From positions 1-35,270 of the forward strand of contig JACRNO010000025.1 of assembly GCA_016234855.1 (NCBI GenBank): DNA of 35,270 nt, given 5' to 3'. The notes under the pieces were generated by a model. It saw only the letters and a list, made by a program, of their open reading frames with translations, did not search any database and was not told the DNA's origin. The position numbers and the translations under genes are program-made. The DNA is from Deltaproteobacteria bacterium. GTDB taxonomy: Bacteria > Desulfobacterota > GWC2-55-46. This document shows positions 24,047 to 33,040 of the stretch, one piece after another. Position 1 is the first letter of the stretch, and each line of letters begins with the position of its first letter.

Positions 24047-24778
24047 ATGAGAAAATGGCTTTGCCTGGCCGTTCAAAAGGAAGACGCTGCTATTCCTTTG
24101 AAGCCTGCCTGGCCGCCATTTTTTTTATTTGCGGCAAGGTCTGTTTGCGCGGCGTTGATATCCTTAAGCGTATGTATTGCAATATCATCCGAGGCGAAGG
24201 CCGCGGCGGCGGTCGCGGGCAAGTTGTCGATAGTAAAGGGCGGCGTTACCATTGAGAGGCCCGGCACAGGCAAGGTAACGGACGTGAAGCCGGGCGCGGA
24301 ATTGCTCGTCGGGGACGTCATTACCATAGGCGAAGGCGCCGATGCCCAACTCGTTTTGCCGGATTCGGCCTTTGTGAATCTTGCGCCCGGGGCCTCACTC
24401 AGGGTCAATCAATATTCCTTTGACCCCGGGTCTGAAAAAAGGATGGTCTTTGTCAGGCTCATGCGCGGGAAGGCGCGTTTCGTCGTCTACAACCGGATGA
24501 GCCATGATTCCGCCGTCATAGTGGAGACCGACAGCGCCAGGGTTACGGCGTCCGGGACGGTTGATTTTGTCATGAACGTCATGGCTGATGCTACGGAGAC
24601 GCTGGCGCTGTCAGGGTTCGTCCGGGTAAATAATTCATCGGATTTCGTCGTAGGGACGGTAAGCCTCGGTGAAAATCTCATGACTATCGTAAAGGCGAAG
24701 ACGCCGCCGTCCGGGCCCGTCGCTATGAACAGGCGGCAGAGAAAAGAATATATAAGACGGGTGCGGCAATCGCGCTGA
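24047..24778 (+). CDS. FecR-domain protein
   Basis: The ORF track starts at TTG 23954. The ATG at 24047 (MRKWLCLAVQKED) is a more likely start, though its ribosome binding site is weak and ATG 23990 is possible. A membrane or signal segment (VCAALISLSVCIAISSEAKA) is followed by a FecR domain: GKLSIVKGGVTIERPG, then GAELLVGDVITIGEGADAQL, LPDSAFVNLAPGASLRV and TDSARVTASGTVDFVM. In EPS loci such domains are thought to sit in the periplasm as scaffolds rather than iron-signalling anti-sigma factors. The stop lies six bases before the export gene. Confidence 0.82.
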   Translation: MRKWLCLAVQKEDAAIPLKPAWPPFFLFAARSVCAALISLSVCIAISSEAKAAAAVAGKLSIVKGGVTIERPGTGKVTDVKPGAELLVGDVITIGEGADAQLVLPDSAFVNLAPGASLRVNQYSFDPGSEKRMVFVRLMRGKARFVVYNRMSHDSAVIVETDSARVTASGTVDFVMNVMADATETLALSGFVRVNNSSDFVVGTVSLGENLMTIVKAKTPPSGPVAMNRRQRKEYIRRVRQSR

Positions 24779-24784
24779 GGGCGG

Positions 24785-25621
24785 ATGAAGATAACTATAA
24801 TGAAGAGACCTGTATACATATTAATGATCGTGATGGCGTTGCTGTCCCTTGCCGTGCTTGCGGGGCCTGTCCCGTCCGTCCATGCGGATGAATACAGGGT
24901 CGGGGAGGGCGACCTCCTCAGGATAACCGTATACGACCATGCCGACATGAACACCGACGCAAGGGTAAGCGGCGACGGCAGGATAACCTTTCCCCTCATC
25001 GGCGAGGTGGACGTCATGGGCCTCACTTCCGCCGACGTGGAGAAGAAGATAGCCGGGGCGCTCAACCCGGACTATATCATAAAGCCGCAGGTCTCGGTCT
25101 TCATAGTCGAGTATAAGAGCAAGAAGGTGACCGTCCTCGGCGAGTTCATAAAGCCGGGGCTTGTCGAGCTTCGCGGCAACTCCACGCTCCTTGAGGTCAT
25201 ATCAGGCGCGGGCGGGATAACCGCCAACGCCGGTGATATGCTCTACATACAGAGGAAGATATTCCGCGGCGGGAGCGCCAGGGGCGAAGATATCACCGTG
25301 ACCGTGGAGCTCAAGAGGCTGCTTGAGGAAGGCGATATAGGAGCCAATGTCCCGGTCCAGGACGGCGACAGCATATATGTGCCGAGGGCGTCGTTCGTCT
25401 ACGTCACCGGCGAGGTCAAGACGCCGGGCGCATATAAGATAACGAAAGGACTTACAGTTCTGAAGGCCATAACCATTGCGGGCGGTTTTACTCCAAAGGC
25501 GTGGCAGGGCAGGACGAAGATAGTCCGCAAGGGCGATAAGGGAGAGGAAACCATCTCGGCAAGCCTGGACGCCCTTGTCATGGAAGACGACGTCATCGTG
25601 GTGCCCGAGAGCTTTTTTTAA
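24785..25621 (+). CDS. Polysaccharide export protein, Wza-like (Poly_export plus SLBB)
   Basis: This is the outer-membrane/periplasmic export component. The 278-residue product has a signal peptide ending near VHA-DE (no lipobox Cys seen), a Poly_export domain (YRVGEGDLLRITVYDH, then GRITFPLIGEVDVMGLT, about residues 37-110) and two SLBB-type domains (VTVLGEFIKPGLVELRGN from about 118; VYVTGEVKTPGAYKITKG from about 202). It is shorter than E. coli Wza and lacks its extra C-terminal helix, so the barrel protein upstream may complete the outer-membrane pore. It closely follows the FecR gene. Confidence 0.92.
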   Translation: MKITIMKRPVYILMIVMALLSLAVLAGPVPSVHADEYRVGEGDLLRITVYDHADMNTDARVSGDGRITFPLIGEVDVMGLTSADVEKKIAGALNPDYIIKPQVSVFIVEYKSKKVTVLGEFIKPGLVELRGNSTLLEVISGAGGITANAGDMLYIQRKIFRGGSARGEDITVTVELKRLLEEGDIGANVPVQDGDSIYVPRASFVYVTGEVKTPGAYKITKGLTVLKAITIAGGFTPKAWQGRTKIVRKGDKGEETISASLDALVMEDDVIVVPESFF

Positions 25622-25770
25622 CGACGGTTGTGAGTCCGGGGCGCTGACGCCTCCTTGCCGTCCGTCAAGCGGGTTTCGTCGAGACGGCTCGTAAAGAGTT
25701 GTTGTGGCCATCGTGTTCGGCCCCGTCAACTCCTGACGGCGGCCTGCCAACCTCTGGCGTGATAATAATC

Positions 25771-25787
25771 GGCCCGCAAGGCGGGCC
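25771..25787 (+). other. GC hairpin in the spacer before the BY-kinase gene
   Basis: GGCCCGC and GCGGGCC form a 7-bp perfect stem with a 3-base loop but no T run follows. It could be a pause or processing site between the export and kinase genes. The rest of the 241-base spacer shows nothing clear. Confidence 0.35.
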
Positions 25788-25862
25788 TCACGCCGTCCTT
25801 AAACCTTAATATAAAAATATCCGCATGCGCTTGCGGCGCAAAATATTTGCCAAGGAGACGTC

Positions 25863-28106
25863 ATGAAGCTCGATACGGATGAAATCCATCTGCTGGATTA
25901 TTGGCGGGTGCTTCTCAAGAGAAGGCATATTGCGATAAGCGTCCTTGTGGCCGCGGTGGGGCTTACGGCCATATACTCCTTCCTTCTGACGCCCGTCTAT
26001 CAGGGGACGGCGCGGATACTCATCGACCTTGAAAGGAACGGCACCATGAACTTTTCGGAGGACGGCGCCGCGGTCATACAGATGAGGGACACCTCCGATT
26101 ACTTCAAGACGCAGACGGAAATACTCGCCTCGCGCTCTTTCGCCGACAGGGTCGTCAGAAAGGCTAAACTCGACAAGAATCCCTATTATCTGGAGAAGCT
26201 GGCCCGGCGCAACAACAGTATCGTCAACTCCGTTGCCGGCGCCGTAAAAGACGCGATAGGGAGCGTATTCCCTCCCAAGGTAACGCAGATAGAGGGTTTT
26301 GCCGACCTTCAGTCCGAGCAGGAACTCGACCCCGGCCTGACCGATATAGTCCTCGATGAGGTAAGCGTCGAGACCGGCAGGGACGGCAATATCATGACGC
26401 TGCAGTATCAATCGGAGAGTCCGGTTGTCGCCGCCGCCATGGCGAACGCGGCCGCCGAGGCCTATATCGAGCATAACCTTGAGATACGCGTCAGGCCTTA
26501 TCGGAGCGCCGTTGAATGGCTTTCGGCCCGCCTGGTCGAGATAAGGGCCAAGGTCGAGAGCTCCGAGAAGGCCCTGCAACAGTACAAGGAAGGCAAGGGC
26601 ATAGTTTCGTTCGAGTCGAAGGAGAACGTCATTACGCAGAAGCTCGGCGAGCTCGTCACGCAGATGGTCGTAGTGCAGGGCAAGCGCGCCGAGGCCGAGG
26701 TAAGGTACAATCAGATAAAGTCGGTAATCAACAGTCCCGAACTCCTTTACACCGTTCCGGATATCATGAACAACCTTGTGATACAGGGGTTGCGTAACGA
26801 GGAACTGGGTCTCAAAAAGAAGATATCCGAGATGAGCGAGACGTACGGGCAGAAGCACCCTCAGATGATCAAGGCCAAGAACGAGCTCGACAGCGTTCAG
26901 AAGAACATACGCGACGAGGCCCGGAAGATGCTTAACGCCGCCAAGATAGAGTATGAGATATCAAGAAACAGGGAGACATCCCTTGAAAAAGAGGTCGAGG
27001 ACCAGAAGCGCGAGGTGCTCACCCTCAGCCAGAAGGCCATAGACTTCAATGTCCTGGCCGGAGAGTCCGAGTCGAACAAGCAGTTCTACGAGATTTTGCT
27101 CAAGAAGTTGCAGGAGGCGTCGCTATCGAGCGGCATAAATATCTCCGGCGCGCAGGTCATCGACCCGGCCGTGGTGCCGCAGTCCCCTGTCAGACCCAGG
27201 AAGGCCTTCAACCTGTTGCTCGCCCTTTTTGCGGGAGCCTTTGGCGGGGTTCTCGCGGCGATGTTCGTAGAGTATATGGACGATACGATTAAGGGGCCGG
27301 AAGACGTCGACAGGTTGTTTCAGACCCCGTGCCTCGGCGTGGTGCCTTCTTCAAATGAAGGAGAAGGGCCTCTATACGTCAAGGCTGACGCCAAGTCGTC
27401 CATAGTCGAGGCATACAGAGGCATACGCACGGGCATACTCCTGTCTTCCGTTGATAACGCCCTTAAGGTAATACTGGTGACGTCGACGACCCCGTCCGAG
27501 GGCAAGACGACCACGGCCGCGAACCTCGCTGTTTCAATGGCTTTGATGGGTGAGAAGGTGCTTCTCATAGACCTTGATATGAGACGGCACAACGTGCATG
27601 AAGTCTTCGGGCTTGATAACACGGTCGGCATAAGCGACATGATAATCAATCACGGCATCCTGCCCGGGGCTGAAAAAGACGCGCCCGGCATCCCGAATCT
27701 GAAGGTCATCACCGGCGGCACGGTCGCCCCGAATCCGGCGGAGATACTCGCCTCGGCGCATCTTGCGTCCATAGTCTCGGGCCTTCGCGGCCGTTATGAC
27801 AGGATTATAATCGATTCTCCGCCTCTCGTGATATTCTCCGATTCGCTTATCCTCTCGCGCATCGTGGACGGCACGATACTCGTCGTATGGGCGGGGGTGA
27901 CGGGCAAAGGGCTCGTAGACAAGTGTATACAGAGCCTTGTTAACGTCAATGCGAAGATGTTAGGCGTGGTCATCAACAAGTTTGCAGTCTCCGGCAAGCG
28001 CGGTTCCGGGTACAGTTCGTATAGCTACTATCATTACTACGATACCTACTACAACAGAAAGTCAGAGAAGAAGGCCTCGTTCTTCTCCGGCTGGTTCGGC
28101 AGGTAA
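25863..28106 (+). CDS. Wzz-type chain-length protein fused to a bacterial tyrosine kinase (Wzc-like)
   Basis: This inner-membrane protein controls polysaccharide chain length and phosphorylates itself on tyrosine. The 747-residue product has membrane segments near residues 20-42 and 448-468 enclosing a Wzz domain and long coiled coils, then a cytoplasmic BY-kinase: Walker A TSTTPSEGKTTT near 540-551, Walker A' VLLIDLDMRRH near 566 and Walker B RIIIDSPP near 646. The C-terminus has eight tyrosines within about 15 residues (GYSSYSYYHYYDTYY), the phosphorylation cluster. A phosphatase gene follows directly, completing the usual pair. Confidence 0.95.
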   Translation: MKLDTDEIHLLDYWRVLLKRRHIAISVLVAAVGLTAIYSFLLTPVYQGTARILIDLERNGTMNFSEDGAAVIQMRDTSDYFKTQTEILASRSFADRVVRKAKLDKNPYYLEKLARRNNSIVNSVAGAVKDAIGSVFPPKVTQIEGFADLQSEQELDPGLTDIVLDEVSVETGRDGNIMTLQYQSESPVVAAAMANAAAEAYIEHNLEIRVRPYRSAVEWLSARLVEIRAKVESSEKALQQYKEGKGIVSFESKENVITQKLGELVTQMVVVQGKRAEAEVRYNQIKSVINSPELLYTVPDIMNNLVIQGLRNEELGLKKKISEMSETYGQKHPQMIKAKNELDSVQKNIRDEARKMLNAAKIEYEISRNRETSLEKEVEDQKREVLTLSQKAIDFNVLAGESESNKQFYEILLKKLQEASLSSGINISGAQVIDPAVVPQSPVRPRKAFNLLLALFAGAFGGVLAAMFVEYMDDTIKGPEDVDRLFQTPCLGVVPSSNEGEGPLYVKADAKSSIVEAYRGIRTGILLSSVDNALKVILVTSTTPSEGKTTTAANLAVSMALMGEKVLLIDLDMRRHNVHEVFGLDNTVGISDMIINHGILPGAEKDAPGIPNLKVITGGTVAPNPAEILASAHLASIVSGLRGRYDRIIIDSPPLVIFSDSLILSRIVDGTILVVWAGVTGKGLVDKCIQSLVNVNAKMLGVVINKFAVSGKRGSGYSSYSYYHYYDTYYNRKSEKKASFFSGWFGR

Positions 28107-28123
28107 GACGCCTTTATTGACAG

Positions 28124-28891
28124 ATGATAGATATCCACTGCCATATCCTGCCGGGTATCGACGACGGTCCGGCCGAGATCGACGAGTCCGTTGAGATGTG
28201 CCGCATGGCGGCCTCGGACGGCGTAACCGTCATCGTCGCCACGCCACACTTTACCCCCGGTCAATATATGGCGGGTTCCGCCAGGGTCTATGAAGAGGCG
28301 TCAAGGCTTTCCGCCGCTCTACGGCGCCTCGATATACCGATAAAGATATTTACCGGCGCCGACGTCGCCATAAGCCCGGAAGTCCCTGTCCAGTTGAGGA
28401 GCGTCGGGCATCTTACGATAAACGGCGCCGGCAGGTACTTTCTTGCGGAGTTTCCCCATACCCACGTTCCGCCCAACTGGGATGGGTTCCTGCTCTCCAT
28501 AGCCGCATCAGGCATAACGCCCGTGATAACGCACCCGGAGAGGAACCTCTGGTTCATGAACCATCCGGAAGCCCTTTATCCGGTCGTGGCCAAAGGCGTC
28601 TTGGTGCAGATTACGGCCATGAGCCTGACAGGCGAGTTCGGAGAGCAGGCGCAGGAAGTGAGCCTGTATCTCCTGCGGCATAACCTTGCGCACGTGATAG
28701 CCACCGACGCGCATTCAGCCACCTATAGACCGCCGATACTCTCCGAGGCGGCGGATATGGTTGCCGATCTCTTTGGCCGGGACAAGGCCGATAGACTCGT
28801 AAGAACGGCCCCTGCCGCCATTGTGGAAGGCAGGCCGGTAAGTTTCGAAGAACCGATTGTCCCATCCGGGAGCAAGGCCGGTTTATTCTAA
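28124..28891 (+). CDS. PHP-family tyrosine-protein phosphatase (CpsB/YwqE type)
   Basis: This enzyme dephosphorylates the BY-kinase tyrosine cluster. The 255-residue product has the metal-binding PHP motifs DIHCHILPGIDDGP at residues 3-16, ATPHFTPGQY near 46, ITHPERN near 131 and IATDAHSATY near 190. Length fits the family. It starts 17 bases after the kinase stop, so the two form a phosphorylation cycle in one operon. This class is typical of Gram-positives and many deltaproteobacteria rather than the low-molecular-weight Wzb phosphatase of enterics. Confidence 0.94.
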   Translation: MIDIHCHILPGIDDGPAEIDESVEMCRMAASDGVTVIVATPHFTPGQYMAGSARVYEEASRLSAALRRLDIPIKIFTGADVAISPEVPVQLRSVGHLTINGAGRYFLAEFPHTHVPPNWDGFLLSIAASGITPVITHPERNLWFMNHPEALYPVVAKGVLVQITAMSLTGEFGEQAQEVSLYLLRHNLAHVIATDAHSATYRPPILSEAADMVADLFGRDKADRLVRTAPAAIVEGRPVSFEEPIVPSGSKAGLF

Positions 28892-29012
28892 GAGGGTCCG
28901 TCCGGGTGATATACAACCCGCGTCTCAGGCCTTCAGGCTTGACCCTGCCCGTGCCCCTGCATAGACGCGCAGCTTTCCAGGGCGTCAGCCCAAACCACGG
29001 AATACGGTCGAT

Positions 29013-30509
29013 ATGAATAATCTGGAGAAGAGAACCGGGCATAAACGCAGCGGCGTTGTCGACGAGGCCGGAGGCGCGGGACCGGGAGCCATTTTTAATC
29101 ATGTGATTGAGAAGGGGATATCCTTTCTTCTGATCTTTACGCCGCTTGCCTTCGGCACCGTGCAGCCGTGGTCTGTGGCCGTTATGGAGGCCGCAGCGTT
29201 CATCGTATTCGGCGCGTGGCTCATCCGTATGAGCGTATTGAAGAGGGCCGAGTTCTATATTACCCCGGTGCTCTTTTTTATGCTGATGTTGGCCGTAGTT
29301 GCCGTCATACAGATAACACCCATGCCGCCGGGTCTGCTCAGCGTTATCTCGCCTTCCAGCGCGCGGATATACTCGGCCTTTTCAAACGAGGGCGCGAGCG
29401 CCTGGCGCGCCATAAGCATAGCCCCGCAATCCACCCTTGACGAACTCTGGAAGCTCCTCTCCTATATCGCGGTCTTCACCGTGGTTATAAATCACTTCAA
29501 GAGGCGCGCACAGGTCTTCAAGGTGTTGAGGCTTGTCGTGTGGCTGGGTCTCGGCATAGCCGTCTTTGCCGTTGTGCAGAAGATGGCGTGGAACGGCCGG
29601 ATATACTGGATATACCCGGTCAGGGAGGGGTTGTCGTCAGGGAGCAGTTATATATGGGGGCCGTACATAAACCGCAATCACTTCGCCGGTTATATGGAGA
29701 TGGCCGTGCCCCTCGCGTTAGGCTTATTCCTCTATCGCATTACCGAGATAAAGACGCTGCCGGGCGTGCCGTTTAGGAAAAAGCTGATAGTCTATGCGAA
29801 TAGCAAGGCCCTGATGCCGATGGCCGTATTGCTTGCCGCGGCCCTTGTCATGAGCGGCGTTCTATTTATGACCCTGTCGCGCGGCGGCACGGCCGGGCTT
29901 GTGGCCGGGGTCGCCGTTTTTCTGGCCCTGTCGCTCAAGAGAAGGTCGCTGAAGAACAAGGCCGTTATAATGGCCGCAATCGCGGTCGTGCTTTTGCTTT
30001 TTGTCCTTTCTTTCAGTTGGAGCCGTCTTGAAGAGAGGTTCAGTGAGGTGAGCGAGGAAGGCAGGACCGCGCGCTTCGGCGTATGGGCTGATTCGCTCAA
30101 TCTGGCGGGAGACTTCCCCGTGCTTGGCGCCGGTCTCGGCGCGTTTGAGAAGGTATATCCCGCGTATCAGACCTTGCATCCGATATTTATATATATCCAT
30201 GCTGAGAACGATTTTGTGGAGATACTGACTGATACCGGTCTCGTTGGCGCGGCAACGGCCGGGGGCGTGATATTATTCTTCTTCTATCCTGTCGTGCAGG
30301 GTTGGCGCGCAAGGCGCAATAGCTTCGTGAAATGCATGGCAGCCGCCGGCACGGCCTCGTGCGGGGCTTTATTTGTGCATAGTTTCACCGATTTCAATAT
30401 GCGCATACCCGCCAACGCCATGTTGATAACGGTGATTGCCGGCGTTACGTACGCGATGGTTTTCAATGTAAGCGAAAGGGACGGGCGCCATGCAGCTAAA
30501 AAGATATGA
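29013..30509 (+). CDS. O-antigen ligase/polymerase family membrane protein (Wzy_C)
   Basis: The 498-residue product has about ten to twelve hydrophobic segments. The Wzy_C-type region is visible: MTLSRGGTAGLVAGVAVFLA near residues 285-305, RFGVWADSLNLAGDFPVLGAGLGAF near 350, and HAENDFVEILTDTGLVGA near 395-412. Such proteins polymerise or ligate repeat units at the periplasmic face. The start is ATG at 29013 with a weak ribosome binding site. It overlaps the TPR gene by 20 bases. Polymerase versus ligase cannot be settled from sequence alone. Confidence 0.88.
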   Translation: MNNLEKRTGHKRSGVVDEAGGAGPGAIFNHVIEKGISFLLIFTPLAFGTVQPWSVAVMEAAAFIVFGAWLIRMSVLKRAEFYITPVLFFMLMLAVVAVIQITPMPPGLLSVISPSSARIYSAFSNEGASAWRAISIAPQSTLDELWKLLSYIAVFTVVINHFKRRAQVFKVLRLVVWLGLGIAVFAVVQKMAWNGRIYWIYPVREGLSSGSSYIWGPYINRNHFAGYMEMAVPLALGLFLYRITEIKTLPGVPFRKKLIVYANSKALMPMAVLLAAALVMSGVLFMTLSRGGTAGLVAGVAVFLALSLKRRSLKNKAVIMAAIAVVLLLFVLSFSWSRLEERFSEVSEEGRTARFGVWADSLNLAGDFPVLGAGLGAFEKVYPAYQTLHPIFIYIHAENDFVEILTDTGLVGAATAGGVILFFFYPVVQGWRARRNSFVKCMAAAGTASCGALFVHSFTDFNMRIPANAMLITVIAGVTYAMVFNVSERDGRHAAKKI

Positions 30510-31335
30510 ACTCGGCGCAAGGCGCTCCGGTATCTTCGCCATCGCCTCCGTCGTCATTACGCTGGCGCTGCTCTCTGTGCCTGCGCGGGCCTTTATCTCG
30601 GATTACCGGTACGGCTCCGTACAGACGATACTCGACGACGCGGATACCGAGGCGCTCGATGCCGTCAGCATCAGCACGAAGTCCATTCCGGCCTTTATGG
30701 CGGCGGTTGAGCAACTCAAGGCCGCGTCGGCAATGGAGCCTTCGCGGGCCTTGTATCACAAGGCCCGCGGCGATATTTACTTCAAGCTCGGCAATTGGGC
30801 GCAGGCCATGAGACTGGCTGACGCGGAGTTGCCGCCCGGGGCGCTCCAGGCCGAAGAGGCTTTTGAGTCGGCCTCGGCCGAGTTTCGACGCGCGATAGAG
30901 CTGGAGCCGTTGGACCCTCACAATCACCTCGCCATGGGGATGCTGCTTGACGCGGCGGCCGCCGTTCCCGAGCTCTCGGAAAAGGAGTACGGGAAGGCGG
31001 CGGATGCATTCCCCGTGAATGCGCCGATACGCTACGCAATAGCGCAGCAGTATCTTCTTACGGGCAGGACGGGAAACGCGCTGGAGCAGGCGCGGATACT
31101 CGCGGCGCTCGACGACACCTATAAGCTGCCGTCCGGCACGGACAAGAAAATGACGATCGAGCGCATGGACAGGCGTTATCAGACGCAGCTGTCGAGGAGT
31201 TACCTCTTCCATGCGCTTGAAATAGCATGGCGCGTCTCAAAGGACCCGCAGGTGGTCAAGGGTATAACGCCGGATAATGACGAGGCAAGGGAAGTCCTTG
31301 CTCTCTTTTTTGAGTGGAATGATATTGATGGGTAA
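30490..31335 (+). CDS. TPR-repeat membrane-anchored or secreted protein
   Basis: The 281-residue product has an N-terminal hydrophobic segment (IFAIASVVITLALLSVPARA), a signal peptide or anchor, then TPR-like helices (ALYHKARGDIYFKLGNWAQA near 97-116, ASAEFRRAIELEPLDPHNHL near 129-148, IRYAIAQQYLLTGRTGNALE near 178-197). TPR proteins mediate protein contacts and often accompany Wzy-type polymerases in EPS loci. The 20-base overlap with the ligase gene indicates coupling and supports a shared job. Confidence 0.82.
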   Translation: MQLKRYELGARRSGIFAIASVVITLALLSVPARAFISDYRYGSVQTILDDADTEALDAVSISTKSIPAFMAAVEQLKAASAMEPSRALYHKARGDIYFKLGNWAQAMRLADAELPPGALQAEEAFESASAEFRRAIELEPLDPHNHLAMGMLLDAAAAVPELSEKEYGKAADAFPVNAPIRYAIAQQYLLTGRTGNALEQARILAALDDTYKLPSGTDKKMTIERMDRRYQTQLSRSYLFHALEIAWRVSKDPQVVKGITPDNDEAREVLALFFEWNDIDG

Positions 31336-31412
31336 GATACAATATAAGATTCCGGCAGGATAAAGGTAATGTGCGGGCAGGTTGTTTAACGATGGGCAGC
31401 GTTGGTTTTACT

Positions 31413-31447
31413 CCTCCCCATTTTAAAGGGGAGGCTGGGGGGGGGGG
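31413..31447. repeat. C/G palindrome with G11 homopolymer
   Basis: CCTCCCC (31413-31419) and GGGGAGG (31428-31434) form a hairpin like those at 1938 and 21718-21839, followed by an 11-base G run (31437-31447). It lies in the 236-base spacer before the flippase gene, which otherwise shows no feature. The G run is also prone to sequencing error. Confidence 0.7.
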
Positions 31448-31571
31448 TAGCTTTTTCTAATGCTTCATACCAACCCTGGGGTATTACAACCGATGACTTT
31501 CAGATGTAATTATAATGCGGTTGAATGCGGGATTTAACCGCTGCTTTTGCTCGTAATGGTTATAGGTTTTG

Positions 31572-32912
31572 ATGATGGACAGGGTTTTGAGGTTATTTGA
31601 CAGGGTCGGTTTCCTGCGCGGCGTATTTGACCATCACATGCGCGAGGTGGTCTCCGGCGCTGTAATAGCGGTTATTTGGCGCGTGCTCGGCGCCGCGGCC
31701 CAGTTCGTAATCGTTGTTGTCATAGCAAGATTTTTGGGCGCGGGCGGTCTTGGTCTTTACACGATTGCGGTTTTATTATGTTTTATAGCCTCTACCGTAA
31801 GCCGTATCGGTTTTGATCAGACGCTCTTGCGCATCATGGCCGTTTGCGCGGAGCGGGGCGAGTTGGCCGAGCTTAAAGGCATTTACAGAAATGGACTCGT
31901 TATTACAATGGCGGCGGCGCTCGCGGTTACGGCCGTATTATTTCTTGCGGCGCCATTGCTGGCTGATATTGTATTCAGGCATCACGACCTTGCGCCGCTG
32001 ATTCGCTTGCTGGCTTTGAGTATAATCCCGTTCAGTCTTCTTAATATTACGGCGACCGCCTTGCAGGCGGTTAAAAAGATACAGTATTCTTCCATCGTGC
32101 AGATTGGCGCGGTGCCGCTTCTGAATTGCCTTCTTCTCTTCCTGGCGTTAAGCTACGGTTTCGGTATAAAAGGCGCCGCATGGACTTATGTCATATCAAC
32201 GGTTGCGGCACTGTATGTAGGGATAAGGTTATGGAACAGGGCGATGCCCGGCCTTGCGGATGTAACGGCGCGAAGTCCGATGCCGGTTGGCGGGCTTGTC
32301 ACGGCCTCCATGCCTAATGCATGGACGGCTATTATGGTTGTAACCATGGTGCAGGTCGACACTCTCATCCTTGGCATATTCAGGCCGGTCGATGACGTCG
32401 GGATGTACAATGCCGCGCTCCGGTTGGTAAGTCTTGCCGGATTCGTGCTTGTATCGATTAACATGACCATTATGCCGAAGTTCGCGGCCATGTATGAGGC
32501 GGGTAATTTCGAGGGTATCAGGAGGATTGCCAAACATTCAACAAGGTTGATTCTCTTCGTAGTCGCCCCGCCGCTTCTTTTGTGCATGATAGCGCCGGAT
32601 TACATTATGTTGATATTCGGCAGCAGGTTCAATGGCGCTGGAACAACCCTCGTCATCCTCGCCGCCGGACAGCTCGCATACTCGGCTATAGGCATGGCGA
32701 TGCAGCTCCTCATAATGACCAGGAAAGAGACGGCCGTGAGGAATATAATGTTTGCTTCCCTGTTCGTGAACGTGGCGTTGAGTTTCGCGTTGGCGCCGGT
32801 TTATGGCGCGAAGGGGGTGGCTATGGCCCATGTCGTGGCGTATGCGTTGTCAGGATTGGCTTGTCAGTATGCGGTCAAGAGGCATATCGGCATAACCACG
32901 CATCTTTTTTGA
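31572..32912 (+). CDS. Polysaccharide flippase, Wzx-like (MATE/MOP superfamily)
   Basis: Wzx-type proteins flip lipid-linked repeat units to the periplasmic face. The 446-residue product has 12 to 14 hydrophobic segments and the RfbX/PST-type N-terminal region (VIAVIWRVLGAAAQFVIVVV, then ARFLGAGGLGLYTIAVLL with GGLGLY). The middle contains MVQVDTLILGIFRPVDDVGM, matching the conserved V-D-LILG-F...VG.Y pattern of polysaccharide biosynthesis proteins. The ORF track uses TTG at 31569; ATG at 31572 or 31575 is more likely. Confidence 0.9.
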   Translation: MMDRVLRLFDRVGFLRGVFDHHMREVVSGAVIAVIWRVLGAAAQFVIVVVIARFLGAGGLGLYTIAVLLCFIASTVSRIGFDQTLLRIMAVCAERGELAELKGIYRNGLVITMAAALAVTAVLFLAAPLLADIVFRHHDLAPLIRLLALSIIPFSLLNITATALQAVKKIQYSSIVQIGAVPLLNCLLLFLALSYGFGIKGAAWTYVISTVAALYVGIRLWNRAMPGLADVTARSPMPVGGLVTASMPNAWTAIMVVTMVQVDTLILGIFRPVDDVGMYNAALRLVSLAGFVLVSINMTIMPKFAAMYEAGNFEGIRRIAKHSTRLILFVVAPPLLLCMIAPDYIMLIFGSRFNGAGTTLVILAAGQLAYSAIGMAMQLLIMTRKETAVRNIMFASLFVNVALSFALAPVYGAKGVAMAHVVAYALSGLACQYAVKRHIGITTHLF

Positions 32913-33040
32913 GGCGCGGCGGAATATTGCTGAAAAGAGAAGACGTTAAGATGCGTTGCGTCGAGAGATATGGCGGGGTCGAAAGAATACATGTTATTTG
33001 AGCTTGCGGTAAGAAGCGCCTATGGCGCGAGGCGCGCGAT

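Noticed and set aside
32582-33001. 139-codon ORF overlapping the end of the flippase gene
   Set aside because: Alternative frame of the flippase; Arg/His-rich with no domain features.
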